NCBI GenBank assembly: GCA_035650255.1
Contig: DASRIA010000089.1
Location: 1 to 49,284, forward strand
From: DASRIA01 sp035650255
GTDB taxonomy: Bacteria > Actinomycetota > Thermoleophilia > Solirubrobacterales > JBBDJG01
Direction: 5' to 3'
DNA: 49,284 bases
A model generated the notes under the pieces. The model did no database searches and had not been told where the DNA came from. It worked only from the letters and a program-made list of their open reading frames with translations. Shown here in pieces: positions 23,852 to 31,517 of the stretch; the first letter of the stretch is position 1; every line of letters starts with the position of its first letter. The translations under genes and the position numbers were made by a program.

Positions 23852-24988
23852 TCAACGAAGTTGGGCGGCTGAGCCGGCGGCGAGGCGCTCGTAGCGCTCG
23901 ACCATCGCCTCGGCCCACGGGCGCAGGCCGAGGTTCTCGCGCAGCCACGCGTGACCGGCCAGTGAGTCCGCCGCGACCTGGGCCGGCTCGCGCTCCAGCA
24001 GGCGCCGGATCGCTGCCGCCACGGCGTCCGGGTCGAGCGGGGTGATCACGCATGCGGGGGCGTGAGCGCCGACGGTCGCGTGCCCGGGGATGTCGCTGAC
24101 CACCGCGGCGGTCCCGCTAGACACGGCCTCGAGCACCGAGAACGGCGTGCCCTCCGCGCGGCTCGGCGCGACGAACACGTCCGCCGCCGCGTACATCTGC
24201 TGGACCTTGTCGGTCGGCTCCAGGACCGTGAGCTCGTCGCCGAGGCCGAGGCGCTCGCCCAGCGATCGCGCGTCGTCGCCGCCTCCCACGGTGACGCCGG
24301 CGAGGTTCGCGTCGGAGTCGCGCAGGCGCCGCAGCGCCTCTTCGAACACGTCGCCGCCCTTCCGCAGCCAGTCCCAGCCGAAGTGGACCAGGAGCGGCCG
24401 GCCGGCGGGCAGCCCGAACTCGTCGCGGGCGGCGTGCCGCTGTTCGTCGGTCAGCACGGGAAAGCGGTCCACGTCGACGGCGTTGTGCAGGAACTCGACC
24501 TTCTCGCGCGGCGCGCCGCGGGTGGTGATCGTGTCGACCAGGTCGGGGCTCACGCACAGGATCTGGTCCACGCGCCGCCCGAACACCGCGTACTTGAGGT
24601 AGTTGCGCGCAAACGCCGGAGCTCCCTTCAGGTGCGGCGTGTGGATGTGCCAGACCACGCGAGTGCGGTCGCGCTGCGAGCCGGCCATCGCGGCGGCCAC
24701 GTCGAAGTGCGTGAAGTGCGTGTGCAGGATGGCCGGGCCGTCGTCCTCCGCCAGCATCCCGGCGATCCAGCCGGTCAGCTCGCGGCGCGAGGCGCCCTCG
24801 GGCGGGAAGCGGTATGGGATGCCGTCCTCCTCGAGCTCGGCCAGCCACGCGCGCTCGCGCGAGATCGGCGTGAACACCGCCTCGCACGTCCAGCCGCGCT
24901 CCTCGGCGGCGCGCATGATCGCGCGCAGCATCGGTATGAACGAGCCCGGATAGGGGCCGCCGTAGCCCGCGAGATGGATGAGCCGCAT
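23852..24988 (-). CDS. Glycosyltransferase family 4 (GT-B fold)
   Basis: The 378-residue product begins at ATG 24988 (MRLIHLAGYGGPYPGSF); a GTG nine bases upstream is the alternative. Family features are ILHTHFTHFDVAAA, the LVHFGWDWLRKGGDVFEEAL start of the nucleotide-sugar domain, TVLEPTDKVQQMYAAADVFV and the donor motif SRAEGTPFSVLEAVSSGTAAVV with E-x7-E. It follows the flippase gene by 19 bases, forming a two-gene operon with it, and should add a sugar to the intermediate that the flippase exports. Confidence 0.92.
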   Translation of the reverse strand: MRLIHLAGYGGPYPGSFIPMLRAIMRAAEERGWTCEAVFTPISRERAWLAELEEDGIPYRFPPEGASRRELTGWIAGMLAEDDGPAILHTHFTHFDVAAAMAGSQRDRTRVVWHIHTPHLKGAPAFARNYLKYAVFGRRVDQILCVSPDLVDTITTRGAPREKVEFLHNAVDVDRFPVLTDEQRHAARDEFGLPAGRPLLVHFGWDWLRKGGDVFEEALRRLRDSDANLAGVTVGGGDDARSLGERLGLGDELTVLEPTDKVQQMYAAADVFVAPSRAEGTPFSVLEAVSSGTAAVVSDIPGHATVGAHAPACVITPLDPDAVAAAIRRLLEREPAQVAADSLAGHAWLRENLGLRPWAEAMVERYERLAAGSAAQLR

Positions 24989-25007
24989 GCCCGCCACGGT
25001 AACCCCC

Positions 25008-26513
25008 TTACCCGATGCGCCGTGCCAGCGCGCGCCGGATGGACAGCAGTTCGGTGCGCTTCACCTCGCCCGTCAGGACCAGGCAGACGCAGTACGTCGC
25101 GATGCCCGTGGCCCCGCCGGCGAGCCAGTCCAGCAGCGTCAGGTCCTCTGTCCCGAAGCCGATCATGACGGCAGCCATCGCTCCTCCGGAGGCCAGCGTG
25201 CGCACGAAGGTGGCCGCGACGGGACGCATGGGCAGGCCCAGCAACTGCTTGCAGATCCAGAAGTGGGCCGGCACGTAGATCAGGTAGGCGGCATCCGCGC
25301 CGATGGCGCTGCCGACCACCCCGATCTCGTTCAGCAACACGATCGAGACCCCGAAGTTGACGATCAGGGCCGCGATCGCGACGGGGATCCGGCGCCGCGC
25401 CTCGCCGAGATAGTTGACGCCCACGGACACGAGCGGCGCGAGGCCGAACAGGTAGATGAACGGGCCCATCGCGCGCAGCACGTCGGCCGACTCCTCGAAG
25501 CCGCTGCCCAGGATGACGTCCGCGATCGGCCCGGCCCACACCACGACGGGCACCACCAGGGCGGCCTGGAGGATCATCAGGTACCGGATCCCATCCTGGA
25601 AGGCCGACACGTTCGGCCCCCCCGGCCCGCCGCGCGACAGCCGCGGCGAGACTCCGGCGGACAGGGCCAGGCCGGGGTAGTGCAGGAAGGTGATCAGCTT
25701 CGTCGGTGCCTGGAACACGCCGACCGCGGTGGTGCCGAGGATCGCGCCGATCAGCAGGACGTCGATCTGCGTGATCACCGCGAAGACCGCGTCGATGATC
25801 AGCAGCGCCCCCGCATAGCGCGCGATGTCCTTCACGCGGCCGCCGGTGTCGCCGCGCCGCAGCGAGACCGCCCGCGGACCGACGGCGCGGACGATCAGCA
25901 CGAAGGCGAACAGGGCGCCGAACCCGTACCCGATCGCGCGCCCGAACGCGGCGCCGGTGACGCCCGCGCCGAGCAGCACCAGCGCGATGCTGGCCGACGC
26001 CTCCACTGCGCTCTCCGCGGCGATCAGGCGCAGCGTGAGGGACACGCGCCCAAGCGCCTCGAACGCCGTGCGGTAGTAGCCCACGATGCTCTGTCCGAAC
26101 ACCGCCAGCGCCACTGCGCGCAGCGGCCACGCCATCTCAGGGGCGTCGTAGGCGTTCGAGATCGGCTCCGCGAGCGCGAAGAGCAAGGCGCACAGCGATC
26201 CCGCGGCGATCAGCTTCAGCTTCAGCCCGTCGGACAGCACCGCCGTGATCCGGTTCTGCTCGCCGCGATGCTCGGCCACGAAGCGTGCCGTGGACTGTGA
26301 GATGCCGAAGTCCGCGGGCAGGAAGATCAGCGACGCGACGCTCACCGCGAGCGCGAAGACCCCGTAGTCCTCGGGGCCCAGCTTCCGCACGAGGAAGATC
26401 GTGAGGATTGCCGTAAAGCTCGCGGTCGCCAGCTGGGAGGCGAACGCGAACGCCGTATTGCGCCTGATCGTGTCGCCCCCGTGGGGCGCAGGGGACTGAT
26501 CGGCCGGACGCAT
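25008..26513 (-). CDS. Polysaccharide flippase (Wzx-like, MATE/MOP superfamily)
   Basis: This 501-residue protein has 12-14 predicted helices throughout and no soluble domain. Its N-terminus is typical of oligosaccharide flippases (DTIRRNTAFAFASQLATASF, then FLVRKLGPEDYGVFALAVSV and the STARFVAEHRGE loop). It should move lipid-linked glycan units to the outer face for Wzy polymerisation. ATG 26513 is used. It is divergent from the beta-helix gene at 26754. Confidence 0.92.
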   Translation of the reverse strand: MRPADQSPAPHGGDTIRRNTAFAFASQLATASFTAILTIFLVRKLGPEDYGVFALAVSVASLIFLPADFGISQSTARFVAEHRGEQNRITAVLSDGLKLKLIAAGSLCALLFALAEPISNAYDAPEMAWPLRAVALAVFGQSIVGYYRTAFEALGRVSLTLRLIAAESAVEASASIALVLLGAGVTGAAFGRAIGYGFGALFAFVLIVRAVGPRAVSLRRGDTGGRVKDIARYAGALLIIDAVFAVITQIDVLLIGAILGTTAVGVFQAPTKLITFLHYPGLALSAGVSPRLSRGGPGGPNVSAFQDGIRYLMILQAALVVPVVVWAGPIADVILGSGFEESADVLRAMGPFIYLFGLAPLVSVGVNYLGEARRRIPVAIAALIVNFGVSIVLLNEIGVVGSAIGADAAYLIYVPAHFWICKQLLGLPMRPVAATFVRTLASGGAMAAVMIGFGTEDLTLLDWLAGGATGIATYCVCLVLTGEVKRTELLSIRRALARRIG

Positions 26514-26670
26514 TACCGGGTCACATCGGCGGGATCGCCCGCATCCCTGACGGGGCGCGGGAAAGGTGGGCGCAGGGTACCGCGCGCCCGATGCGCGTCT
26601 TCACACACCCGTCCACGTTGCGGCGCCCGGCGGCTCAAGGCCTGCGCGGAGCCCTCCGAGTGCATAGGCA

Positions 26671-26736
26671 ATGCCGGCGCGCCCGGAAGGGTGCGCGAGA
26701 AACATGCCGGCGCGCCTGGGAGGGCGCGCAAAACAA
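26671..26736 (+). repeat. Tandem 33-bp hairpin repeat in the leader of the first beta-helix gene
   Basis: Two adjacent 33-base units (26671-26703 and 26704-26736) match at 26 of 33 positions. Each can form an 8-bp GC stem with a four-base GNRA-type loop (GGAA in the first, GGGA in the second), and differences in the stem (G-U versus G-C, C-G versus U-G) keep pairing. The gene's own ribosome site and ATG follow 17 bases later. Confidence 0.6.
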
Positions 26737-26753
26737 AGCCAGGGAGGGCTGAA

Positions 26754-28268
26754 ATGGCATTGGGAATCGAAGGCAGGATGCTCGCGCGCGGGTGGACGTC
26801 GCTCGCCGCGCTTGTCACGGCGGCAGTCATTGTCGCGGCCGGGGTGGCGGAGAGCCCCGCGGCCACGTCGTGCGACAAGGTCGCTGCGCCGTCGGGCTCG
26901 GACTCCGCTGCGGGTACGGCGGCGGCTCCGTACCGGACGGCGGGGAAGCTGGCCGACTCGCTGCAGCCGGGGCAGACCGGCTGCCTGCGGGCAGGGGCGT
27001 ACGAGCAGAACCTCACGATCGAGCGTGGCGGCAGCGCCGGCGCGCCGATCACTTTGTCGAGCTACCCGGGCGAGCGGGCCACGCTGCGCGGCCGGCTGCG
27101 GGTGAAGGACTCGGCGAACTTCGTGACGATCGAGGACCTCGATCTCGACGGGCGTCACCCCGGTGACACGCTGCCGAGCCCGAGCGTCTACGGGAACGAC
27201 GTGGTGTTCCGCGGCAACGACGTCACGAACCACCACACCGGCATCTGCTTCCTGATCGGCTCGAACGACTACGGGCGGGCGGTGAGGGTGACGATCGAGC
27301 GGAACCGGATCCACGACTGCGGCGTGCTGCCCGCGGAGAACCATCACCACGGGATCTACATCGAGCACGCGGACAACACCCGCGTGGTCGGCAACTGGAT
27401 CTACGACAACGCGGACCGCGGCGTGCAGATGTATCCCGACTCGCAGAGCGCCTACATCGCGAACAACGTGATCGACGGCAACGGGCAGGGCGTGAGCTAC
27501 GCGCGCGAGTCCGCGAACAACGTGGTCGAGCACAACGTGGTCTCGAACTCGGTGCTCCGGTGGAACATCGAGGACTGGGAGCTGAGTGGAGGCGGCAACG
27601 TCGCGCGGCTCAACTGCGTGTGGACCACCCGCACCGGGTCGTACGCGCGCGAGGGCGGCGTGATGGTCAGCCGCGACTTCACCGCGGTGCAGAACCTGAT
27701 CGCGGACCCGCAGTTCGCGAACCGCGCGGCGAAGGACTTCCGGCTTGCGGCCGGCAGCCCGTGCGCGGAGCTGCTGGCGGCGACCGGGACTCCTCCTCCG
27801 CCGGCTTCGCAGCCGGGGCCGGCTCCCGGCCCGGCGCCGCAGCCGGGGCCGGCGCCTCAGCCCCAGCCGGGGCCGGCGCCACTGCCGCAACCGGGTCCCC
27901 AGCCGGGCCCGGCGCCCGGCGGAGACGCGCCCCCGGTGGTCGAGATCACCAGCCCCGACGACGGAGACTCGTTCCGGCGGACGCTGCGGATGTCCGCGCA
28001 GGCGAAGGACGACAAGCGCGTCGCGCGGGTCGACTTCTTCGTCGATTCGCGGTTCGTGGACCGCGACTCGTCCGCGCCCTTCCGGGAGACCTGGCGGGTG
28101 CGGAGGCTCGGTTACGGGTCGCACACGGTGACGGCCAAGGCCTATGACGGGTCCGGCCAGGTGGATGCCGACTCGGTGTCCGTGCGGCGCGTGCGCGGCG
28201 GGGTGGAGGCGAAGTCGAAGGGAGCGAGGAAAGGCCGGGGGACGAAGGGCAAGAGCGGCCGGCGCTAG
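26754..28268 (+). CDS. Secreted right-handed beta-helix protein with Pro-rich linker and Ig-like domain
   Basis: ATG 26754 has AGGGAGG upstream and gives 504 residues: a signal peptide (about 1-39), then a parallel beta-helix domain (about 40-335). The helix has repeated NN-containing turns such as NRIHDCGVLPAENHHHGIYI, VVGNWIYDNADRGVQMYPDS and IANNVIDGNGQG, the pattern seen in polysaccharide lyases, epimerases and surface beta-helix proteins. Residues about 345-390 are a Pro/Gly/Ala/Gln-rich linker, followed by an Ig-like domain (VVEITSPDDGDSFRRTLRMS to about 480) and a basic tail. It probably binds or modifies the extracellular glycan. Its close paralog is the next gene. Confidence 0.85.
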   Translation: MALGIEGRMLARGWTSLAALVTAAVIVAAGVAESPAATSCDKVAAPSGSDSAAGTAAAPYRTAGKLADSLQPGQTGCLRAGAYEQNLTIERGGSAGAPITLSSYPGERATLRGRLRVKDSANFVTIEDLDLDGRHPGDTLPSPSVYGNDVVFRGNDVTNHHTGICFLIGSNDYGRAVRVTIERNRIHDCGVLPAENHHHGIYIEHADNTRVVGNWIYDNADRGVQMYPDSQSAYIANNVIDGNGQGVSYARESANNVVEHNVVSNSVLRWNIEDWELSGGGNVARLNCVWTTRTGSYAREGGVMVSRDFTAVQNLIADPQFANRAAKDFRLAAGSPCAELLAATGTPPPPASQPGPAPGPAPQPGPAPQPQPGPAPLPQPGPQPGPAPGGDAPPVVEITSPDDGDSFRRTLRMSAQAKDDKRVARVDFFVDSRFVDRDSSAPFRETWRVRRLGYGSHTVTAKAYDGSGQVDADSVSVRRVRGGVEAKSKGARKGRGTKGKSGRR

Positions 28269-28292
28269 CCGGCCCGTCGGAACGCACGGCAG

Positions 28293-28324
28293 GCGGCGCC
28301 GCGGTTGTGACGGCGCGGCGCCGC
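28293..28324 (+). terminator. Strong GC hairpin between the two beta-helix genes
   Basis: GCGGCGCCGCG (28293-28303) and CGCGGCGCCGC (28314-28324) form a perfect 11-bp stem with a 10-base loop, 24 bases after the first beta-helix stop. No T-run follows. It is likely a terminator or a stabilising 3' structure. Confidence 0.5.
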
Positions 28325-28439
28325 TGCCGGGCGAGTTGTGCGCATCCGGACAAGGCCTGGGCAGTCCCTTGCGGCCCTCAAGGGGCTTTCGTGGCCTCGC
28401 CGATGGGTGCCTCGCAAGCGACTTAGGGGGAACCCAAGG

Positions 28440-29795
28440 ATGAGACTCAAGAAGCAAATTGCGATGTACACCGGCGTGGCCGCGATGGCGGCCGCCGCGC
28501 TGGGCGGAGTGCCGGCCACGGCTGCGGCATGCAACAAGGTTGCGTCCCCTCAGGGGTCGGACGCCTATCCGGGCACGACCGCCTCGCCGTACGCGACGGT
28601 GGAGCACCTCGCGAACTCGCTCTCCCCGGGCCAGACCGGGTGCGTGCGGGCCGGCGTGTACCAGAACGACGTCAGGATCGAGCGCGGCGGAACGGGCAGC
28701 GCCCCGACCGCGATCACGAGCTATCCCGGCGAGCGGGCCACGATCCTGGGCCGGCTGGAGATCACCGACGACGCGAACCACGTCGTGATCCAGTCGCTGA
28801 ACCTGGACGGGCGCGCCACGTCGCTGCCGAGCCCGAGCGTCTACGGCGACGGGATCGTGTTCCGCGGCAACGACGTCACGAACGGGCACACGAACATCTG
28901 CTTCATCCTGGGCAGCAACTCGTACGGGCGCGCACGTGGCACCGTGATCGAGGGCAATCACATCCACAACTGCGGTGAGATGCCCGCGACGAACCACCAC
29001 CACGGGATCTACGCCGAGGCGTCCGACGGCGCGCGCATCACCGACAACTGGATCTACGACAACGCCGACCGCGGCGTGCAGCTCTTCCCCGACGCGCAGG
29101 GCACCTACGTGGCCCGCAACGTGATCGACGGGAACGGGCAGGGCGTGCTGTTCTCGCGTACGTCGGCCAACAACGTCGTCGAGAACAACATCATCTCCAA
29201 CCCGGCGCTCCGCTACAACCTCGAGGACTTCGAGCTGAGCGGAGGCGGCAACGTCGCGCGCCGCAACTGCGTGTGGAGCACGCGCGACGCGCGCAACCCG
29301 GGCGGGATCCAGCCGGGGATCGGCGTGCCGGTCCTGGAGAACCTGGTGATCGACCCGGGCTTCGTCAACCGCGGCGGGAAGGACTTCCGCCTGAAGCCCG
29401 GCAGCCCGTGCCTCAACATGGCGGCGGGGCTGCAGCCGAAGAAGGCGAAGAAGCGCAAGCAGCGCCGCCCCGTGCGGCTGCGTGCCGCGACCCGCGCCGT
29501 GTGGCCGGGCGGGCGCCTGCGGCTGCGGGCGAAGGTGAAGTCGCCGAGCGCACGCGCGGCGGCCTCCCGCAAGGCGGTGCTGAAGGTGCGCGTGGGCCGG
29601 AAGTGGCGGCGTGTCGCCGCGATGCGCCTCCGTGGAGTGCGCTACGTGGCAAAGCCGCATCTCGGCACGATCGGCCGGCGCGCGGCGCGCGAGTTCGGCA
29701 TGACCCGCGTGCGGCGCCACGGGCGGCTGAAGCTGCGGGCGCACGTGCCGGGCGTCGGGCGCTCGAACGTCCTGCGCGTCCGGATCGGCAAGTAG
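28440..29795 (+). CDS. Secreted right-handed beta-helix protein, paralog with basic C-terminal domain
   Basis: ATG 28440 gives 451 residues with a signal peptide (ending VPATAAA, about 28) and a beta-helix domain of about 300 residues. This is closely related to the preceding gene; for example both contain LPSPSVYG, GNDVTN, NWIYDNADRGVQ and NVIDGNGQGV, and two cysteines are conserved near the N-terminus. The C-terminus differs: instead of the Pro-rich linker and Ig domain it has a very Arg/Lys-rich beta-type domain (about 345-451) that could bind an acidic polysaccharide. I read the two genes as a tandem duplication followed by exchange or divergence of the C-terminal domain. Confidence 0.85.
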   Translation: MRLKKQIAMYTGVAAMAAAALGGVPATAAACNKVASPQGSDAYPGTTASPYATVEHLANSLSPGQTGCVRAGVYQNDVRIERGGTGSAPTAITSYPGERATILGRLEITDDANHVVIQSLNLDGRATSLPSPSVYGDGIVFRGNDVTNGHTNICFILGSNSYGRARGTVIEGNHIHNCGEMPATNHHHGIYAEASDGARITDNWIYDNADRGVQLFPDAQGTYVARNVIDGNGQGVLFSRTSANNVVENNIISNPALRYNLEDFELSGGGNVARRNCVWSTRDARNPGGIQPGIGVPVLENLVIDPGFVNRGGKDFRLKPGSPCLNMAAGLQPKKAKKRKQRRPVRLRAATRAVWPGGRLRLRAKVKSPSARAAASRKAVLKVRVGRKWRRVAAMRLRGVRYVAKPHLGTIGRRAAREFGMTRVRRHGRLKLRAHVPGVGRSNVLRVRIGK

Positions 29796-29807
29796 CTCGA
29801 GAATCGA

Positions 29808-29852
29808 GGTGAGAGCGGATGGGGTCGTACTACGACCTCATCTGCTCTCACC
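29808..29852. repeat. 45-nt palindromic element 2 with TGGGGTCGTAC core (bidirectional terminator)
   Basis: Left arm 29808-29829 and right arm 29831-29852 pair at 20 of 22 positions; the element begins GGTGAGAGC and ends GCTCTCACC. It sits in the 61-bp gap between convergent stops at 29795 and 29857. It shares its length, terminal GGTGA/TCACC and the TGGGGTCGTAC core at the same offset with the element at 12613-12657. Confidence 0.75.
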
Positions 29853-29856
29853 TGTG

Positions 29857-30675
29857 TCAGCGCGGTCGGCGGTGCCTGCGTTTCGCCTTGAGTCGGACGA
29901 CGCCGTCCGTGGCCGTACCTGCCTTCGGCGTGAAGGAGCGGATGCGGCCCTTGCCTCGGACCCGGTACCTGCAGCCCGCCTTCTTGAGCGCGGCCTTCGC
30001 CTTCCTGACGGTCAGGCGCCTCAGCTTCGGGACCACGCAGCGGGGCTGCTTGACGGTGGGCGGCGGCGGCGAGGTGCCGGCCGGCTGCCCCGCGGGCCGC
30101 ACCGGCTGGGTGAAGGTCACCGGGATGCGCGTCAGGAACTGGCCCGCGTTCGGATGGAAGTCGCCGAACACCTCGTCGCCGGAGAACGGGTCGTCGAGGG
30201 TGGCGTCATAGACGCTCACGACTCCGATGCCCAGCTGCGTGGGGCTGGTGGTGAGCCCCAGCTGGTCGAGCGTCACCGTGAATCCGGTCACACCGGTCCG
30301 CGGCAGCGGCACGATGCCCCGCCCGTCGTCCAGGAGGACTTCGTCGCCGAACACGTAGACTTCGACGTCGACGAGCTCGTCGCCCGGGTTTGCGGGCGCG
30401 GGGTCGCGCGCGAACTGCACCACGAGATACTGGTTCGCGAGCAGCGGCAGAAACGGCCGCAGGTTCGGGACCAAGGACAACCGGCAGGCGGAGTCGAGCC
30501 CGATCGTCACTCCAGCGATGTCCGCCGCGCCGCCGGTGCTGTCGTCCCAGTCGTCCGGCGAGAGGAGCCCCACGGCGCGCGGCGTGGACGAGATGCACTC
30601 CGCGTGCGCAGGAGCAGGCGCGAGCGCCAGCACGACTGCCGCTGTGACCGCCACCCCCAGGCTCGACCGGATCAA
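29857..30675 (-). CDS. Secreted protein with C-terminal PASTA domain
   Basis: TTG 30675 gives 272 residues with a signal peptide (VAVTAAVVLALAPAPAHA, cleavage about residue 25). Residues 30-190 form a beta-rich domain that I do not recognise. A PPPP linker near 205 leads to a C-terminal PASTA-like repeat (about 212-265): CVVPKLRRLTVRKAKAALKK, then AGCRYRVRGKGRIRSFTPKAG. The cysteine pair in it is common in actinobacterial PASTA repeats. PASTA domains bind peptidoglycan fragments in kinases and penicillin-binding proteins; a single one here suggests wall attachment. The tail is Arg/Lys-rich. Confidence 0.75.
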   Translation of the reverse strand: MIRSSLGVAVTAAVVLALAPAPAHAECISSTPRAVGLLSPDDWDDSTGGAADIAGVTIGLDSACRLSLVPNLRPFLPLLANQYLVVQFARDPAPANPGDELVDVEVYVFGDEVLLDDGRGIVPLPRTGVTGFTVTLDQLGLTTSPTQLGIGVVSVYDATLDDPFSGDEVFGDFHPNAGQFLTRIPVTFTQPVRPAGQPAGTSPPPPTVKQPRCVVPKLRRLTVRKAKAALKKAGCRYRVRGKGRIRSFTPKAGTATDGVVRLKAKRRHRRPR

Positions 30676-30741
30676 CCCGCTTCAAGCTAGCCCACCGCCC
30701 GCACCCCGGCAAGGCACGTGAAACGTTGCTCTCAGGCAGTT

Positions 30742-31509
30742 CTAGCTGCGCTTCACGCGCCGGCGCAGGCCGTCCAGCGCGCTCCACGCGCGCGAGGTGC
30801 GCAGGCGCCGCAGCGCCGGTGACACCTTCATGCGGAACCGCCGCCCGTCGTCGCCGTGGTAGACGCCCACGCGCGGCCATTCCAGCGGCCGCGCCTCGTG
30901 GAACCGCGCAGGCAGCGTGCACGCAGCCTGGTACCCGGCCCGGCCGGCCGCCTCCGCCACGCGGCCGTCGTAGTCGCCGTACGGGTAGGCGATCGTCAGG
31001 CACGGCCGCCCCATGTGCCGCTCGCACTCGGTGCGCGACACGATCAGCTCCCGGTCGAGCGTGTCGTTGTCCAGCTCCGTGAGGTGGGGATGCGAGCACG
31101 TGTGAGAGCCGATCTCCCAGCCGTGCTCGGCCAGGCCGCGCATCTGCTCCCACGTCATCGGCCGCAGCTCCTGCTCGTGCGGCCCGCCCACCCAGTGGTC
31201 GATGCCGGGCCACGACATCGGTGCGTCGCGCTCGGGGTAGTCCGTCGGGACGAACACGGTGCCCACCAGGCCGAGGCGGTCCATGATCGGCTTCGCGAGC
31301 TCCAGCACCGACAGGTAGGCGTCATCGAAGGTGACGACCATCGTGCGCTCGCCGCGCGGCGACGAGACCGCCTCGCGAAATGTCTCGCCGCGATAGCCGC
31401 GGTCCACGAGGAGCTTCAACTGGCGCTCGAAAGCCTCCGGGGTCACCGACAGGTCGGCCGGCCAGGCGGGGCTGACGGCGTGGTAGCAGAGGACGAGTAC
31501 GTCGGCCAC
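30742..31509 (-). CDS. Polysaccharide deacetylase (NodB domain)
   Basis: The 255-residue product from GTG 31509 (VADVLVLCYHAVSP) is a carbohydrate esterase 4 protein. Motif 1 is MVVTFDDAYLSVLE (catalytic base and metal Asp), motif 2 is GSHTCSHPHLTEL with the two metal-binding histidines, and motif 3 is LTIAYPYGDYDGR. It should remove N- or O-acetyl groups from a glycan. No signal peptide is seen, so it may act on cytoplasmic, lipid-linked intermediates or depend on another export route. It begins 8 bases after the C5-epimerase-like gene, with which it shares an operon. Confidence 0.9.
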   Translation of the reverse strand: MADVLVLCYHAVSPAWPADLSVTPEAFERQLKLLVDRGYRGETFREAVSSPRGERTMVVTFDDAYLSVLELAKPIMDRLGLVGTVFVPTDYPERDAPMSWPGIDHWVGGPHEQELRPMTWEQMRGLAEHGWEIGSHTCSHPHLTELDNDTLDRELIVSRTECERHMGRPCLTIAYPYGDYDGRVAEAAGRAGYQAACTLPARFHEARPLEWPRVGVYHGDDGRRFRMKVSPALRRLRTSRAWSALDGLRRRVKRS

Positions 31510-31517
31510 GCGACGGG

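Noticed and set aside
27790..27925. The Pro/Gly/Ala repeat DNA in the first beta-helix gene as an independent repeat element
   Set aside because: It is in frame and fully explained as a proline-rich protein linker between two domains.
28400..28440. GGGGGAACCCAAGG before the second beta-helix gene, similar to part of the ydaO (c-di-AMP) riboswitch
   Set aside because: Only this short piece matches, it lies right at the start codon, and the 3' half of the riboswitch has no place upstream; it is more simply the ribosome-binding region.
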